Shown: positions 1 through 7,920, numbered from the stretch's first letter. The stretch: 53,168 nucleotides of DNA from Pseudobutyrivibrio sp. 49 (GCF_900100545.1 NZ_FNDP01000020.1:1-53168); one strand, 5' to 3'. Numbers and translations are program-made. The notes: a model not told the origin generated them from the letters alone.

Positions 1-43
1 CTTTTTACACAAAAATCAAAATATAATCTTAGAAAAAAGGAAA

Positions 44-75
44 GGATGCTGCAAAATTTTAGTTTTGCAGCATCC
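44..75 (-). terminator. Rho-independent terminator of the sortase gene
   Basis: On the minus strand a 13-bp perfect stem (GGATGCTGCAAAA and its complement) with a short loop is followed by TTTCCTTTTTT. It lies about 80 bases past the sortase stop codon. The stem is perfect, so it may also act on plus-strand transcripts, although the plus-strand T-tract is short. Confidence 0.8.
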
Positions 76-91
76 TCTTTGTCTACACTCT

Positions 92-118
92 GAGATGTAG
101 TTTCAGAAACTACATCTC
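92..118. repeat. Perfect 12-bp inverted repeat
   Basis: GAGATGTAGTTT, a 3-base spacer, then its exact complement. It lies between the sortase stop codon and the terminator at 44-75 and has no T-tract on either side, so it is not itself an obvious terminator. It would form an extra 3' hairpin on the sortase mRNA. Role unknown. Confidence 0.6.
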
Positions 119-152
119 ACATTTTAGCATAAATATATTGCATTGTCTTTGA

Positions 153-908
153 TTATTCGTATGCCTCTACTTTTATCAATCTACCAACAACAAGATATCT
201 TTCTTCCGCTACACCCTTCACGCAAGTTGAAAGAGTAATAATTTGCTCATACTCCCCCATATCATATCCCTCTATAATATGAGTACTCTCTGCATCCGGT
301 TCATAAGCTGTCAAATCGCTCAAAAACTGCTTTGTTCCAACTGGATTTTCCATTATATATGTATCTGAAAGATAACTATCATTGAACCTGCTGGCAATAA
401 TAATCTCAAAGGTTAGTTTTCTATCTGAAAGGTAAATATCGATTTCTCGATTATTATCGAAAAAGTCCTTATCTTCAAATAAATGAAGCTGACCAAAATA
501 CGAACCATTCTTCATGTTGTGACCATATACAACTGTATTTGCCACCTGAAAATCTTTTCCATCTATTTGATTTGTATAAATTGAACCTGGAAGACCTTCT
601 GTACCATCCACCTTATGATTAAGGTAATAATTATCCTCTTCTGATTGAAGTACAGGGTAATCAACTGTTGTTCCTGGCATAGTTATCCACGCATAAATAT
701 CTGGATTATCACTTTGAAGCGCTGCTATATCTTTGGTATCAGTAGTTACTTCTGGTTTCTGAACGCTAACAACTTCAATTGGAGCTGAAACAGCATCTTT
801 TGGCATTTCCTCTGAGTTATCCTTTTTGAATATCCCTACATATATCGTAATGCCAATAATTGTAACTAAAACTATGGCTATACAACCAATCAAATCTTTT
901 TTCTTCAT
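153..908 (-). CDS. srtB: Class B sortase
   Basis: A 251-residue membrane-anchored transpeptidase that would attach secreted proteins to peptidoglycan. One N-terminal membrane segment (about residues 7-27) is followed by the sortase barrel. Visible catalytic residues are His130 in VVYGHNM, Cys229 in ITLSTC and Arg237 in ERYLVV. The YGHNMKNGSYFG context and the length are those of class B rather than class A. The gene follows a secreted protein that ends in SPKTGEE, and (S/P)PxTG is the motif recognised by the class B sortase of Clostridioides difficile, so that protein is the likely substrate. A terminator (925-949) lies between the two genes and its T-tract runs to within about 10 bases of this start; only a weak AGG precedes the ATG. 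Expression therefore probably depends on low read-through from upstream. Confidence 0.9.
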   Translation of the reverse strand: MKKKDLIGCIAIVLVTIIGITIYVGIFKKDNSEEMPKDAVSAPIEVVSVQKPEVTTDTKDIAALQSDNPDIYAWITMPGTTVDYPVLQSEEDNYYLNHKVDGTEGLPGSIYTNQIDGKDFQVANTVVYGHNMKNGSYFGQLHLFEDKDFFDNNREIDIYLSDRKLTFEIIIASRFNDSYLSDTYIMENPVGTKQFLSDLTAYEPDAESTHIIEGYDMGEYEQIITLSTCVKGVAEERYLVVGRLIKVEAYE

Positions 909-924
909 ACTTATACCTAAAAAA

Positions 925-949
925 GGAGACTGCTATTATTTCAGTCTCC
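925..949 (-). terminator. Intercistronic terminator before the sortase gene
   Basis: Minus-strand GGAGACTG, a 9-base loop and CAGTCTCC are followed by six T. It is placed between the SPKTG protein and the sortase, leaving no room for a promoter between the T-tract and the sortase ATG. It would make the sortase a minor read-through product of the upstream promoter. Confidence 0.85.
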
Positions 950-964
950 CTAAAAAGTTTATTC

Positions 965-2410
965 TTATTCCTCTCCTGTTTTTGGAGATTTTGTTGTTGA
1001 TGTTGCGCTTGCAGAAGTCTGCTCATCTTCAACTACAAATACGTAAGTAGAGAAGTGGTTTGTAGCAAACTGGATTACACCATTTTCTACAACTGTAGGA
1101 CATTGTACTACCGTACCATCCTCAGCAACACGATATACCTTAACAACCTGATTCTCGCCTACAACCATGTCTGATGGCATATCCATAGAAACAGTTACAT
1201 ATCCGTCAAGCTGATGAATAGCAGCACCACTCATGTCTGCAAGATCGAATTCTACCATCTTGCCAATTTTGTAAGATACTTCATTCTCGTTATTATTCCA
1301 GAACTTCTTGAAAGCCTCATTAACAGTAACGTAATACTGAGCAGTTGGCTCAATCTCTGCACTAGTAAATGATGCTCCTGCTGGAACAACATCATTTACA
1401 CTATCAAGTGAAGATTTAAATACTCCATTATTTGTTACAATAGTTCTAACTTGTTCGCCATTAGCATTAACAGTTACTGTCTCAAAAGAGTCAACTGGAC
1501 GTTCCTTTGTTTGAACAGTTGCAGATGAACTACTTGAAGAACTGTCTGATGAACTAGTTGAAGCTGAACTTACATCTATATTAGTTGAATTATTTGAAGT
1601 GGTAGAAGTAGTATTTGTCTGTGAAGCGTCCTTTACAAAGTAAGACATACTAGCTTCGTTTCCTTTTTCATCAATAACTGTGATATGAGCTACACCTGCA
1701 GACTTTCCTTCAATTATGAAGTTTCTACCATCAACCTTTACAGTAGCAATACTTTCATTATCAGAAGTTGCTGTAATAGAGTATTTAGAGTTAATGGTTT
1801 TTACTCCAAATGTACTGCTATTACCTATAGTGCCACTAGGTACATCTTCTTCTAAAATCTTGCCTGATTCATCTGTAATAAAGATAGAACCCATAATAGT
1901 ATAAGTTCCATATAAACGAATAGCATCATCCCATTTATATCTTAATTCACCATTCGCATTTCTAGTCGCTGGATAATAATAAGTATGGGCATTTAATCTA
2001 TTAGTTGTCCAAACACCATTTTCTACTGAAATCGTGCCTTCGTCATTAGTAGCAACCGCTAAAATATAATCATCCTCAGACTCAGGAATAGGATCGTTTT
2101 CTCCATCTATCCAACCATAGGCATTACCATTTCCCGGTTGACCTATACGATTAACATTATATGTTCTATCATCAATATCAGTTGTAAATCCGTAAATTTC
2201 AAATGTCTGACCTTCATAATAATAAGGTATGCCATAAGAATTAGTCTGATTTATATCATTATCCTGCTCAGGAGCTCTTAAAGCTTTATAATTAATCTGA
2301 CTGACGTCCATTACAGACCATGCCTTTGCATCATTCTTATCAACCATAAATCCTGTCACTGCTATAGCGAAAGCTGCTGCAACAGCGACAAACTTTTTCA
2401 TTCCATTCAT
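965..2410 (-). CDS. Secreted cell-wall protein with C-terminal SPKTG sorting motif
   Basis: A 481-residue protein, probably cell-surface. The ATG at 2410 is chosen because GGAGG lies 11 bases upstream; the longer reading begins with an unsupported TTG inside that ribosome site. A signal peptide (MKKF followed by an Ala/Val core) ends near AKA. The N-terminal half has no family I recognise; around residues 205-260 is a short Big_2-like stretch (NESIATVKVDG, then EGKSAGVAHITVID). A Ser/Thr linker follows, then a domain of about 170 residues. The last residues are SPKTGEE and then stop. That is a class B sortase motif, but the hydrophobic segment and basic tail that normally follow are absent, and no other frame supplies them before the terminator. 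The sortase gene is immediately downstream. Confidence 0.75.
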   Translation of the reverse strand: MNGMKKFVAVAAAFAIAVTGFMVDKNDAKAWSVMDVSQINYKALRAPEQDNDINQTNSYGIPYYYEGQTFEIYGFTTDIDDRTYNVNRIGQPGNGNAYGWIDGENDPIPESEDDYILAVATNDEGTISVENGVWTTNRLNAHTYYYPATRNANGELRYKWDDAIRLYGTYTIMGSIFITDESGKILEEDVPSGTIGNSSTFGVKTINSKYSITATSDNESIATVKVDGRNFIIEGKSAGVAHITVIDEKGNEASMSYFVKDASQTNTTSTTSNNSTNIDVSSASTSSSDSSSSSSSATVQTKERPVDSFETVTVNANGEQVRTIVTNNGVFKSSLDSVNDVVPAGASFTSAEIEPTAQYYVTVNEAFKKFWNNNENEVSYKIGKMVEFDLADMSGAAIHQLDGYVTVSMDMPSDMVVGENQVVKVYRVAEDGTVVQCPTVVENGVIQFATNHFSTYVFVVEDEQTSASATSTTKSPKTGEE

Positions 2411-2449
2411 ATTAGATTTAACCTCCAAATTTCTATAAACGCAACCGAC

Positions 2450-2478
2450 ATTATATTTCGATATTATTTTGTTGTCAA
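2450..2478 (-). promoter_or_regulatory. Consensus sigma-A promoter of the SPKTG protein
   Basis: TTGACA (2473-2478), 17-base spacer, TATAAT (2450-2455) on the minus strand. Both hexamers match the consensus exactly. Transcription should start near 2443, about 33 bases before the ATG. Confidence 0.9.
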
Positions 2479-2516
2479 TCTAATTTTTATAACGTCATGG
2501 AAAAATTCACAAAAAA

Positions 2517-2540
2517 AGATCAGGCATAAAAGCCTGACCT
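2517..2540 (-). terminator. Terminator of the YerC-like gene
   Basis: Minus-strand AGGTCAGGC, a 6-base loop and GCCTGATCT (one G-U pair) are followed by seven T. It lies just past the stop at 2563 and ahead of the promoter at 2450-2478. Confidence 0.85.
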
Positions 2541-2562
2541 TAAATCTCTGATTACCTTATCA

Positions 2563-2850
2563 CTACTTGCTGATTCTCTTAAGAACCATGTCGTAACCAT
2601 CGTTACCATAATTAAGGGCACGATTAACACGGCTGATAGTAGCTGAACTAGCGCCAGTCTCATCAGCGATGTCCTGATATGTACGCTCCTCGCGAAGCAT
2701 CTTGGCAACCTCGAAGCGCTGCTTCATAGCTACCATCTCATTAACTGTACAAAGATCTTCAAAAAATTCATAGGCTTCCTCGACTGTCTCGAGGCTAAGA
2801 ATAGCTCTTAAAAGCTCATCCATCTCTGCTGTTTCAAGTTTCTTATTCAT
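2563..2850 (-). CDS. YerC/YecD-family TrpR-like transcriptional regulator
   Basis: A 95-residue helical DNA-binding protein of the TrpR-related YerC/YecD family. Family features seen: LCTVNEMVAMKQRFEVAKML, then a helix-turn-helix around residues 55-80 (TYQDIADETGASSATISRVN). The start at 2850 is chosen because AGGAG lies 9 bases upstream; the longer open frame adds 22 hydrophobic residues with no ribosome site. The gene stands alone between two terminators. The ligand and targets of this family are not well known, and nothing nearby points to a tryptophan role. Confidence 0.88.
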   Translation of the reverse strand: MNKKLETAEMDELLRAILSLETVEEAYEFFEDLCTVNEMVAMKQRFEVAKMLREERTYQDIADETGASSATISRVNRALNYGNDGYDMVLKRISK

Positions 2851-2970
2851 TATTACAAATACTCCTAATAAAAATCCCACAATATAAACTTTATCACTAC
2901 AATAATACTGTAGCACACTAAAGTCTTAAAGTAAAGGACAACATAAAAAATATTTTATAGACGAAAAAAT

Positions 2971-2991
2971 CGGCTCCCTGAAAGAGAGCCG
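2971..2991 (-). terminator. Second terminator after asnA
   Basis: Minus-strand CGGCTC, a loop and GAGCCG are followed by ATTTTTT. It lies about 80 bases past the asnA stop, downstream of the hairpin at 3027-3057, so the asn operon appears to end with two hairpins in series. Confidence 0.8.
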
Positions 2992-3026
2992 AAAGATATT
3001 GTACGATAAAATATTCCAAATGTAAA

Positions 3027-3057
3027 GGATTTTGTTTTTCTGAGAAAGACAAAATCC
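3027..3057 (-). terminator. First 3' hairpin after asnA
   Basis: A 14-bp near-perfect stem (GGATTTTGTCTTTC against GAAAAACAAAATCC on the minus strand) with a 3-base loop. It begins 13 bases past the asnA stop codon and is followed by TTTACATTT, a weak T-tract. It is probably a partial terminator or 3' stabiliser. Confidence 0.6.
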
Positions 3058-3069
3058 AGGGTTTGTCTT

Positions 3070-4080
3070 TTATAGGATGACTACACCTTTTTGACTTGCA
3101 TACTCAACGTCCCCTTCAGGCCAGATTGAGCACTGTACCTCGCCAATATGGCATTTTCTGAGGAAGAACATACAAATTCGGCTCTGTCCGATACCACCGC
3201 CGATTGTATATGGAAGCTTCTTATCAAGAATAGCCTTCTGGAATGGAAGCTCTGCTCTCTCCTCACAGCCAGCCTTCTGAAGCTGAGCCTTAAGGCTGTC
3301 CTCATCAACACGGATACCCATTGATGAAAGCTCCAGTGAAATATCATCTACAGGATAGTAAACGATGATATCACCGTTAAGCTGCCAGTCATCATAGTCA
3401 GGAGCACGACCGTCATGCTTCTCACCAGACTTAAGTAAATCACCAATCTTCATAAGGAAGATAGCGCCATATTCCTTAGCAGCCTCATACTCACGCTGAG
3501 AATGGTCAAGATCTGGCCATCTGTCCTCAAGCTCTTGCGTAGTGATAAAGTGAATCTCTTCTGGGAGAATGCACTGTACATAGTCATATGAATTTGCAAT
3601 ATATTTCTCAGTAACGCGAAGAGCTGCATAAACGCTCTTTACGTACTTTTTAAGAGTCTCTTCGTTACGAGCAGATTTCTCAATGATACATTCCCAGTCC
3701 CACTGATCAACATAAATAGAATGAATATTGTCAGTGTCCTCATCACGACGAATAGCATTCATATCTGTATAAAGACCTTCGCCTACATTGAAACCATAGC
3801 GGCCAAGAGCCATTCTCTTCCACTTTGCAAGAGAGTGAACAACCTCAACCTCTTTATCATTCTGTTCCTTTACACCGAAAGCAACTGGGCGCTCAACACC
3901 ATTTAAGTTATCGTTCAAACCTGACTCAGGGCGAACGAAAAGTGGTGCTGTAACACGGTGTAAATTTAACTCAGCTGTAAGCTGTGCCTGGAAGAAGTCT
4001 TTAACCTTCTTGATGGCAATCTGTGTTTCTTTTAAATCTAACGCTGACGCGTATCCATCTGGGATGTAAATCTTGCTCAT
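3070..4080 (-). CDS. asnA: Aspartate-ammonia ligase (asparagine synthetase A)
   Basis: A 336-residue cytoplasmic enzyme that makes asparagine from aspartate, ammonia and ATP; the length is normal for AsnA. The fold is related to class II aminoacyl-tRNA synthetases. Recognised stretches include VTAPLFVRPESGLNDNLNG near the N-terminus, DMNAIRRDED, VDQWDWE and the C-terminal GGGIGQSRICMFFLRK. AGGAGGG lies 7 bases before the ATG. It follows asnS by 22 bases in the same transcription unit, so asparagine synthesis and its charging to tRNA are expressed together. Regulation is expected through the Asn-rich leader upstream of asnS. Confidence 0.97.
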   Translation of the reverse strand: MSKIYIPDGYASALDLKETQIAIKKVKDFFQAQLTAELNLHRVTAPLFVRPESGLNDNLNGVERPVAFGVKEQNDKEVEVVHSLAKWKRMALGRYGFNVGEGLYTDMNAIRRDEDTDNIHSIYVDQWDWECIIEKSARNEETLKKYVKSVYAALRVTEKYIANSYDYVQCILPEEIHFITTQELEDRWPDLDHSQREYEAAKEYGAIFLMKIGDLLKSGEKHDGRAPDYDDWQLNGDIIVYYPVDDISLELSSMGIRVDEDSLKAQLQKAGCEERAELPFQKAILDKKLPYTIGGGIGQSRICMFFLRKCHIGEVQCSIWPEGDVEYASQKGVVIL

Positions 4081-4102
4081 AACTTAACCCTCCTAGTCTT
4101 TA

Positions 4103-5503
4103 TTATAAGTCGCAGTTTCCAACAGTTCTTGGGAATGGAATTACGTCACGGATGTTGCCCATACCAGTAAGGTACATTACGCAACGCTCGAATCCGAGAC
4201 CAAATCCAGCATGTCTAGATGAACCATACTTTCTGAGGTCAAGGTAGAACTGGTAATCCTCTTCCTTAAGACCGCACTCCTTCATTCTCTGAACAAGTAC
4301 ATCGTAGTTGTCCTCACGCTGTGAGCCACCGATGATCTCACCGATACCAGGAACGAGGCAGTCCATAGCAGCTACAGTCTTTCCATCCTCGTTGAGCTTC
4401 ATATAGAAAGCCTTGATTTCCTTTGGATAATCTGTAACGAATACAGGCTTTCCGAAAATCTTCTCTGTAAGATATCTCTCATGCTCTGTCTGAAGATCGC
4501 AGCCCCAAGATACCTTGTAATCAAACTCATCGTTGTGCTTCTCAAGCTCAGCAACAGCATCTGTGTATGTGATGCGGCCGAAATCAGAAGAAGCAACATG
4601 ATGAAGTCTATCAAGAAGTCCCTTGTCGATGAAGTTGTTGAAGAACTCCATCTCCTCTGGAGCATGCTCAAGGACGTAGTTGATAACGAACTTAATCATG
4701 TCCTCAGCGAGAATCATATCGTCCTCAAGATCAGCAAATGAAATCTCTGGCTCAATCATCCAGAACTCAGCTGCGTGACGAGTTGTGTTTGAGTTCTCAG
4801 CACGGAATGTAGGTCCAAATGTGTAGATGTTCTTGAATGCCTGAGCATATGTCTCACCATTTAACTGACCTGAAACTGTAAGGTTTGTAGCATGGCCGAA
4901 GAAATCCTGTGAGAAGTCAACCTTGCCATCCTCTGTCTTAGGGATGTTGTTGAGGTCCATTGTTGTAACCTGGAACATCTCACCTGCACCCTCGCAGTCA
5001 CTTCCTGTGATAAGTGGAGTGTGTACATATACGAAATCACGCTCCTGGAAGAACTTGTGAATAGCGTATGCGCAAAGAGAACGAACTCTAAATACAGCCT
5101 GGAATGTGTTTGTACGTGGACGAAGATGTGTCTGTGTACGAAGGTACTCCATTGTGTGTCTCTTTGGTTGGATTGGATAATCTGGTGTAGACTTTCCTTC
5201 TACCTCAATCTTTGTAGCCTGAATCTCAAATGGCTGCTTTGCCTCTGGTGTAAGTGTAACGATACCTGTTGCATATACAGCTGCACCTACATTTAAATGA
5301 CAAACCTCGTCGAAGTTGTCGATTTTATCCTGGTTAAATACAACCTGTACTGGGTTGAAAAATGTTCCGTCAGCAAGTACTAAGAAACCGAATGTCTTAG
5401 AATCACGCATGTTGCGGACCCAGCCTGAAACTGTAACTTCCTTGCCGTCGAACTCTTTAAAGTTTCTTGAAAGTGTTCTTACGTCAATTGTTTTAACGCT
5501 CAT
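4103..5503 (-). CDS. asnS: Asparaginyl-tRNA synthetase
   Basis: A 466-residue class IIb aminoacyl-tRNA synthetase charging tRNA-Asn. An N-terminal OB-fold anticodon-binding domain (about residues 15-105, with [20 protein letters not shown]) is followed by the class II catalytic core: motif 2 near [11 protein letters not shown] and motif 3 [15 protein letters not shown] at the C-terminus. The asparaginyl subclass is supported by the insertion [24 protein letters not shown] lies 7 bases before the ATG. It is first in the asnS-asnA operon, behind a 220-base leader that holds a promoter, an Asn-rich leader peptide and alternative hairpins. Confidence 0.97.
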   Translation of the reverse strand: MSVKTIDVRTLSRNFKEFDGKEVTVSGWVRNMRDSKTFGFLVLADGTFFNPVQVVFNQDKIDNFDEVCHLNVGAAVYATGIVTLTPEAKQPFEIQATKIEVEGKSTPDYPIQPKRHTMEYLRTQTHLRPRTNTFQAVFRVRSLCAYAIHKFFQERDFVYVHTPLITGSDCEGAGEMFQVTTMDLNNIPKTEDGKVDFSQDFFGHATNLTVSGQLNGETYAQAFKNIYTFGPTFRAENSNTTRHAAEFWMIEPEISFADLEDDMILAEDMIKFVINYVLEHAPEEMEFFNNFIDKGLLDRLHHVASSDFGRITYTDAVAELEKHNDEFDYKVSWGCDLQTEHERYLTEKIFGKPVFVTDYPKEIKAFYMKLNEDGKTVAAMDCLVPGIGEIIGGSQREDNYDVLVQRMKECGLKEEDYQFYLDLRKYGSSRHAGFGLGFERCVMYLTGMGNIRDVIPFPRTVGNCDL

Positions 5504-5538
5504 TTTATTTTCTCCTTATTATTGAATTACATAATTAA

Positions 5539-5568
5539 AGCCCCATCAAACTTGCGCTTGATGAGGCT
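5539..5568 (-). terminator. Attenuator terminator hairpin in the asnS leader
   Basis: Minus-strand stem of 12 positions, AGCCTCATCAAG against TTTGATGGGGCT with two G-U pairs and a 6-base loop, followed by TTAATT. It ends 36 bases before the asnS ATG. The T-tract is short, so termination may be partial or may double as ribosome-site control. Its 5' arm contains CTCATCAA, which can pair instead with TTGATGAG upstream (5603-5610). Confidence 0.75.
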
Positions 5569-5610
5569 CGCTAATTCTTACATATTTGAACAATCTTCAA
5601 ATCTCATCAA
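5558..5610 (-). promoter_or_regulatory. Antiterminator of the asnS leader
   Basis: On the minus strand TTGATGAG (plus coordinates 5603-5610) is exactly complementary to CTCATCAA (5558-5565), the 5' arm of the terminator, so the two structures exclude each other. Between them ATTTGAA/TTCAAAT (5584-5602) forms a small hairpin that would bring the antiterminator arms together. The first arm starts about 12 bases past the leader-peptide stop codon. A ribosome that finishes the peptide would cover it, while one stalled on the Asn codons would leave it free. Confidence 0.75.
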
Positions 5611-5621
5611 CAGCAATAAAA

Positions 5622-5696
5622 TTAAATCCCCTGATTATTATTCACGGAATTATTATTGTTATTATTGAGATTATTAAGCATAGATGTAAATGCCAT
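5622..5696 (-). CDS. Asn-rich leader peptide of the asnS-asnA operon
   Basis: A 24-codon open frame, MAFTSMLNNLNN then NNNNSVNNNQGI. Eleven codons are Asn (ten AAT, one AAC), including a run of six and a run of three. AAGGGG lies 8 bases before the ATG. The ATG is about 20 bases past the predicted transcription start and the stop is 118 bases before asnS. No protein function is expected; the act of translating it would sense charged tRNA-Asn. Peptide-leader attenuation is well known for his, trp, leu, thr and phe operons of proteobacteria. In Firmicutes aminoacyl-tRNA synthetase and amino-acid genes usually carry T-boxes, and I see no T-box signature here. The assignment is inference, but promoter, peptide and both hairpins fit. 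Confidence 0.85.
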   Translation of the reverse strand: MAFTSMLNNLNNNNNNSVNNNQGI

Positions 5697-5723
5697 GACT
5701 GTTCCCCTTCTTTATTTGAGTAA

Positions 5724-5752
5724 AGTATAGTTATTTAGACTTTTAAAGTCAA
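5724..5752 (-). promoter_or_regulatory. Promoter of the asnS-asnA operon
   Basis: TTGACT (5747-5752), 17-base spacer, TATACT (5724-5729) on the minus strand, giving a start near 5717. A 13-base palindrome GACTTTTAAAGTC (5738-5750) overlaps the -35 box and spacer and could be an operator or chance. Confidence 0.85.
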
Positions 5753-5766
5753 GTATCTTTTTGCAG

Positions 5767-7851
5767 CTAGCCTTCCAAGGTCTCCACCAACGCCACTTTT
5801 CTTAGTGCATAATGGACTCCATCTGCCTTTTCCAGTCTTCCTGCCATAGTTGATGACACATCTACCACAACATCATCCTTCTTAGGTGTTATGTAGAGAG
5901 TAAGCACATCTCCCCCTTTAATACCAATCTCCTTTAGCCCGATTTCCCAGGTGGATTCACAGCAGAAATCGTCGTGAAGCAGTTTTCCAGTCTTATCAAA
6001 CAACTGTCCTATGTCGCCACTATAATTAATCTGAAGCAGCGTATCCTTTGCCTCTGGATTCAACTTTGGAATCTCTATTGTAAATCTGGATTCGCCACAC
6101 TGACTTGGTGTAAGCATTCTCTTATTCTGATTTGTCAGCTCTGCTGGTGGCTTTATTTCTGTGTACTCCAGTGACAATTCTCGGGACAAAGTTATTATTG
6201 ACAATGGTTTGCCTTTAACCTGCTTTCCAAAACTGTAGGATGGACTATCTGGAATCTCAATAATCTCTTCGCCTTCGAATTTATACACTGGCTTCATTCC
6301 TGCTGGTCTGAAGAATATATATGTAAGACTCGTATCCGTCTCCACTCTCGAAAGCAGCTGAGCTGTGGCATATTCCAGTCGCACCCCATCCATATCTAAA
6401 TTAATAGGAAGAATTGCCTCTTCCCCTGCTGCTATGGAAAGGTCATCTATTGTAATTTCTTTATCCTTCAATTTGATGGTTATTGATTCATTTACCTTAT
6501 CAGTCTGCTCAATATGGTCCTGATAATTATTTATAAACAGGAATCCACTTTCACCATCTGTCCTTGCTGCATATCGTAAATACGAATTATCTTCCGGAAT
6601 CAATCCCTGATTATCATCTGCCAATATAGTAGTCATTGGGCAAAGCAAATGACCAAAGTGCTTTAAGAAAATATGAATACATCTAAGCCTGTAAAAGCTT
6701 GGGCGAAGCTGTCCAAATTCTCCTATAGGTGCATTGTAGTCATAACCAAGCTTTGGCACCTGATGTTCATTCAAATAATCCATTCTCAGACCGTGAGGAT
6801 TTGTTCCACCCCTGTACATGTAATATCCAAGGAAATTACAGCCGCTGGCAAGTTTTACATTTGCCATCGCATCCACCGATTCACATGGAAAATGAAAGCG
6901 ATAATTATAGAAAGGAATCATTCCACCACCCATTTCACAGCAGGAATATGGCATAGACTCAGGCTCATAGAATGGTTCAAAGTTATAGGTGTATTTCACA
7001 GCGTTATTGTGATTATCCCTATAAATGTATTCAGGTGTTGCAGGATGCTTGTAATCCTTGTTTCCATAAAACATCCAAGGCCAGAAAGCATAGCCGCCCC
7101 AAAGTGGAAGCATCTCGCCTGTAGGAGTGGCTGCGCCACCCCAACCCGTGCAGGTGTAAAATGGTGTAACAATGCCTTCTTCGATTGCGATATTTTTCAG
7201 TGCTACCAAATACGCATCACCGTCGCGGCCTCCATTTACCCACTCATTGGAAATTCCTGTAGTCATCTCCCATGGTGCTGCTGAATGCATATATTCATTA
7301 TCAAGCTGTGCGCCGATGATAGGGCCTCCATCTTTATATAGTAGGCCTTGTATCTGCTCTCCAATTGCCCTATACAACAATCTCACTTGTTCCAAGAATG
7401 CCGAGTTATTACTTCTCACATCATAAGGCTTTCCATACAACCAGTCAGGCAATCCTCCATTTCTCACTTCGCCATGACAGAAGGGACCAATTCTAAGGAT
7501 TACAAACATGCCATGCTTCTGGCATAGCTCCACGAACTTTCTCAGGTTTCGTCTGCCCTCGAATGTAAACTGACCTTCTATCTCCTCGTGATGATTCCAG
7601 AAAACATAGGTAGAAACAATATTCAGTCCACCTGCCTTCATCTTTAGGATAGTGTCCTCCCACTGGTTTTCAAACACCCTTGAGAAATGACACTCACCGC
7701 TGATGGCAAAGAATGGCTCCCCATCTATGGTCATATAATAATTGGTAAATCCAATCTCCCTCCCATCAGGATTCTTCCCAAAAAACTTTTCCGATAATGG
7801 ATAAATCTGCTGTTTTCTTGCCTTTGTAAAATCCAATGAATGTTGTCTCAT
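5767..7851 (-). CDS. Glycoside hydrolase family 35 beta-galactosidase-like protein, cytoplasmic
   Basis: A 694-residue retaining glycosidase of the GH35 type, expected to release terminal beta-galactose from oligosaccharides. Near the N-terminus are the family features SGECHFSRV, KAGGLNIVSTYVFWNHHE and RIGPFCHGE. The acid/base is Glu186 in GPIIGAQLDNEY and the likely nucleophile is Glu306 in CCEMGGG. A beta-rich C-terminal part (about 420-690) follows the barrel. There is no signal peptide, so it should act on sugars after import. A terminator (7875-7897) separates it from the upstream LRR gene with its T-tract almost touching the ribosome site (GGGG, 9 bases before the ATG). Only 14 bases separate its stop from the asnS -35 box and no terminator is seen between, so transcripts may run into the asn leader. 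True substrate is uncertain. Confidence 0.88.
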   Translation of the reverse strand: MRQHSLDFTKARKQQIYPLSEKFFGKNPDGREIGFTNYYMTIDGEPFFAISGECHFSRVFENQWEDTILKMKAGGLNIVSTYVFWNHHEEIEGQFTFEGRRNLRKFVELCQKHGMFVILRIGPFCHGEVRNGGLPDWLYGKPYDVRSNNSAFLEQVRLLYRAIGEQIQGLLYKDGGPIIGAQLDNEYMHSAAPWEMTTGISNEWVNGGRDGDAYLVALKNIAIEEGIVTPFYTCTGWGGAATPTGEMLPLWGGYAFWPWMFYGNKDYKHPATPEYIYRDNHNNAVKYTYNFEPFYEPESMPYSCCEMGGGMIPFYNYRFHFPCESVDAMANVKLASGCNFLGYYMYRGGTNPHGLRMDYLNEHQVPKLGYDYNAPIGEFGQLRPSFYRLRCIHIFLKHFGHLLCPMTTILADDNQGLIPEDNSYLRYAARTDGESGFLFINNYQDHIEQTDKVNESITIKLKDKEITIDDLSIAAGEEAILPINLDMDGVRLEYATAQLLSRVETDTSLTYIFFRPAGMKPVYKFEGEEIIEIPDSPSYSFGKQVKGKPLSIITLSRELSLEYTEIKPPAELTNQNKRMLTPSQCGESRFTIEIPKLNPEAKDTLLQINYSGDIGQLFDKTGKLLHDDFCCESTWEIGLKEIGIKGGDVLTLYITPKKDDVVVDVSSTMAGRLEKADGVHYALRKVALVETLEG

Positions 7852-7874
7852 AAATTTGTTCCCCTATCCAAAAA

Positions 7875-7897
7875 GGAGAGGGAAATATTCCCTCTCC
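7875..7897 (-). terminator. Terminator between the large LRR gene and the GH35 gene
   Basis: A perfect 10-bp stem GGAGAGGGAA/TTCCCTCTCC with a 3-base loop, followed on the minus strand by TTTTTGG. The GH35 ATG is only 23 bases further on, so no separate promoter fits after the hairpin. Confidence 0.85.
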
Positions 7898-7920
7898 GAT
7901 TGGTTTAATTATACTATATT

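Noticed and set aside
817-1032. Overlapping frame that might restore a membrane tail to the SPKTG protein
   Set aside because: The +1 reading past the stop is basic and aromatic (RYKYEEKRFDWLY) without a hydrophobic segment, and the -1 reading does not give one either, so a frameshift does not explain the missing anchor.
5504-5766. T-box riboswitch upstream of asnS
   Set aside because: No stem I specifier loop or T-box bulge sequence (TGGNACCGCG type) is visible, and the leader is too short. The Asn-rich open frame with competing hairpins explains the region better.
6673-7284. 203-codon open frame on the plus strand inside the GH35 gene
   Set aside because: It is antisense to a well-supported enzyme gene with conserved active-site residues, has no ribosome site and no recognisable protein features.
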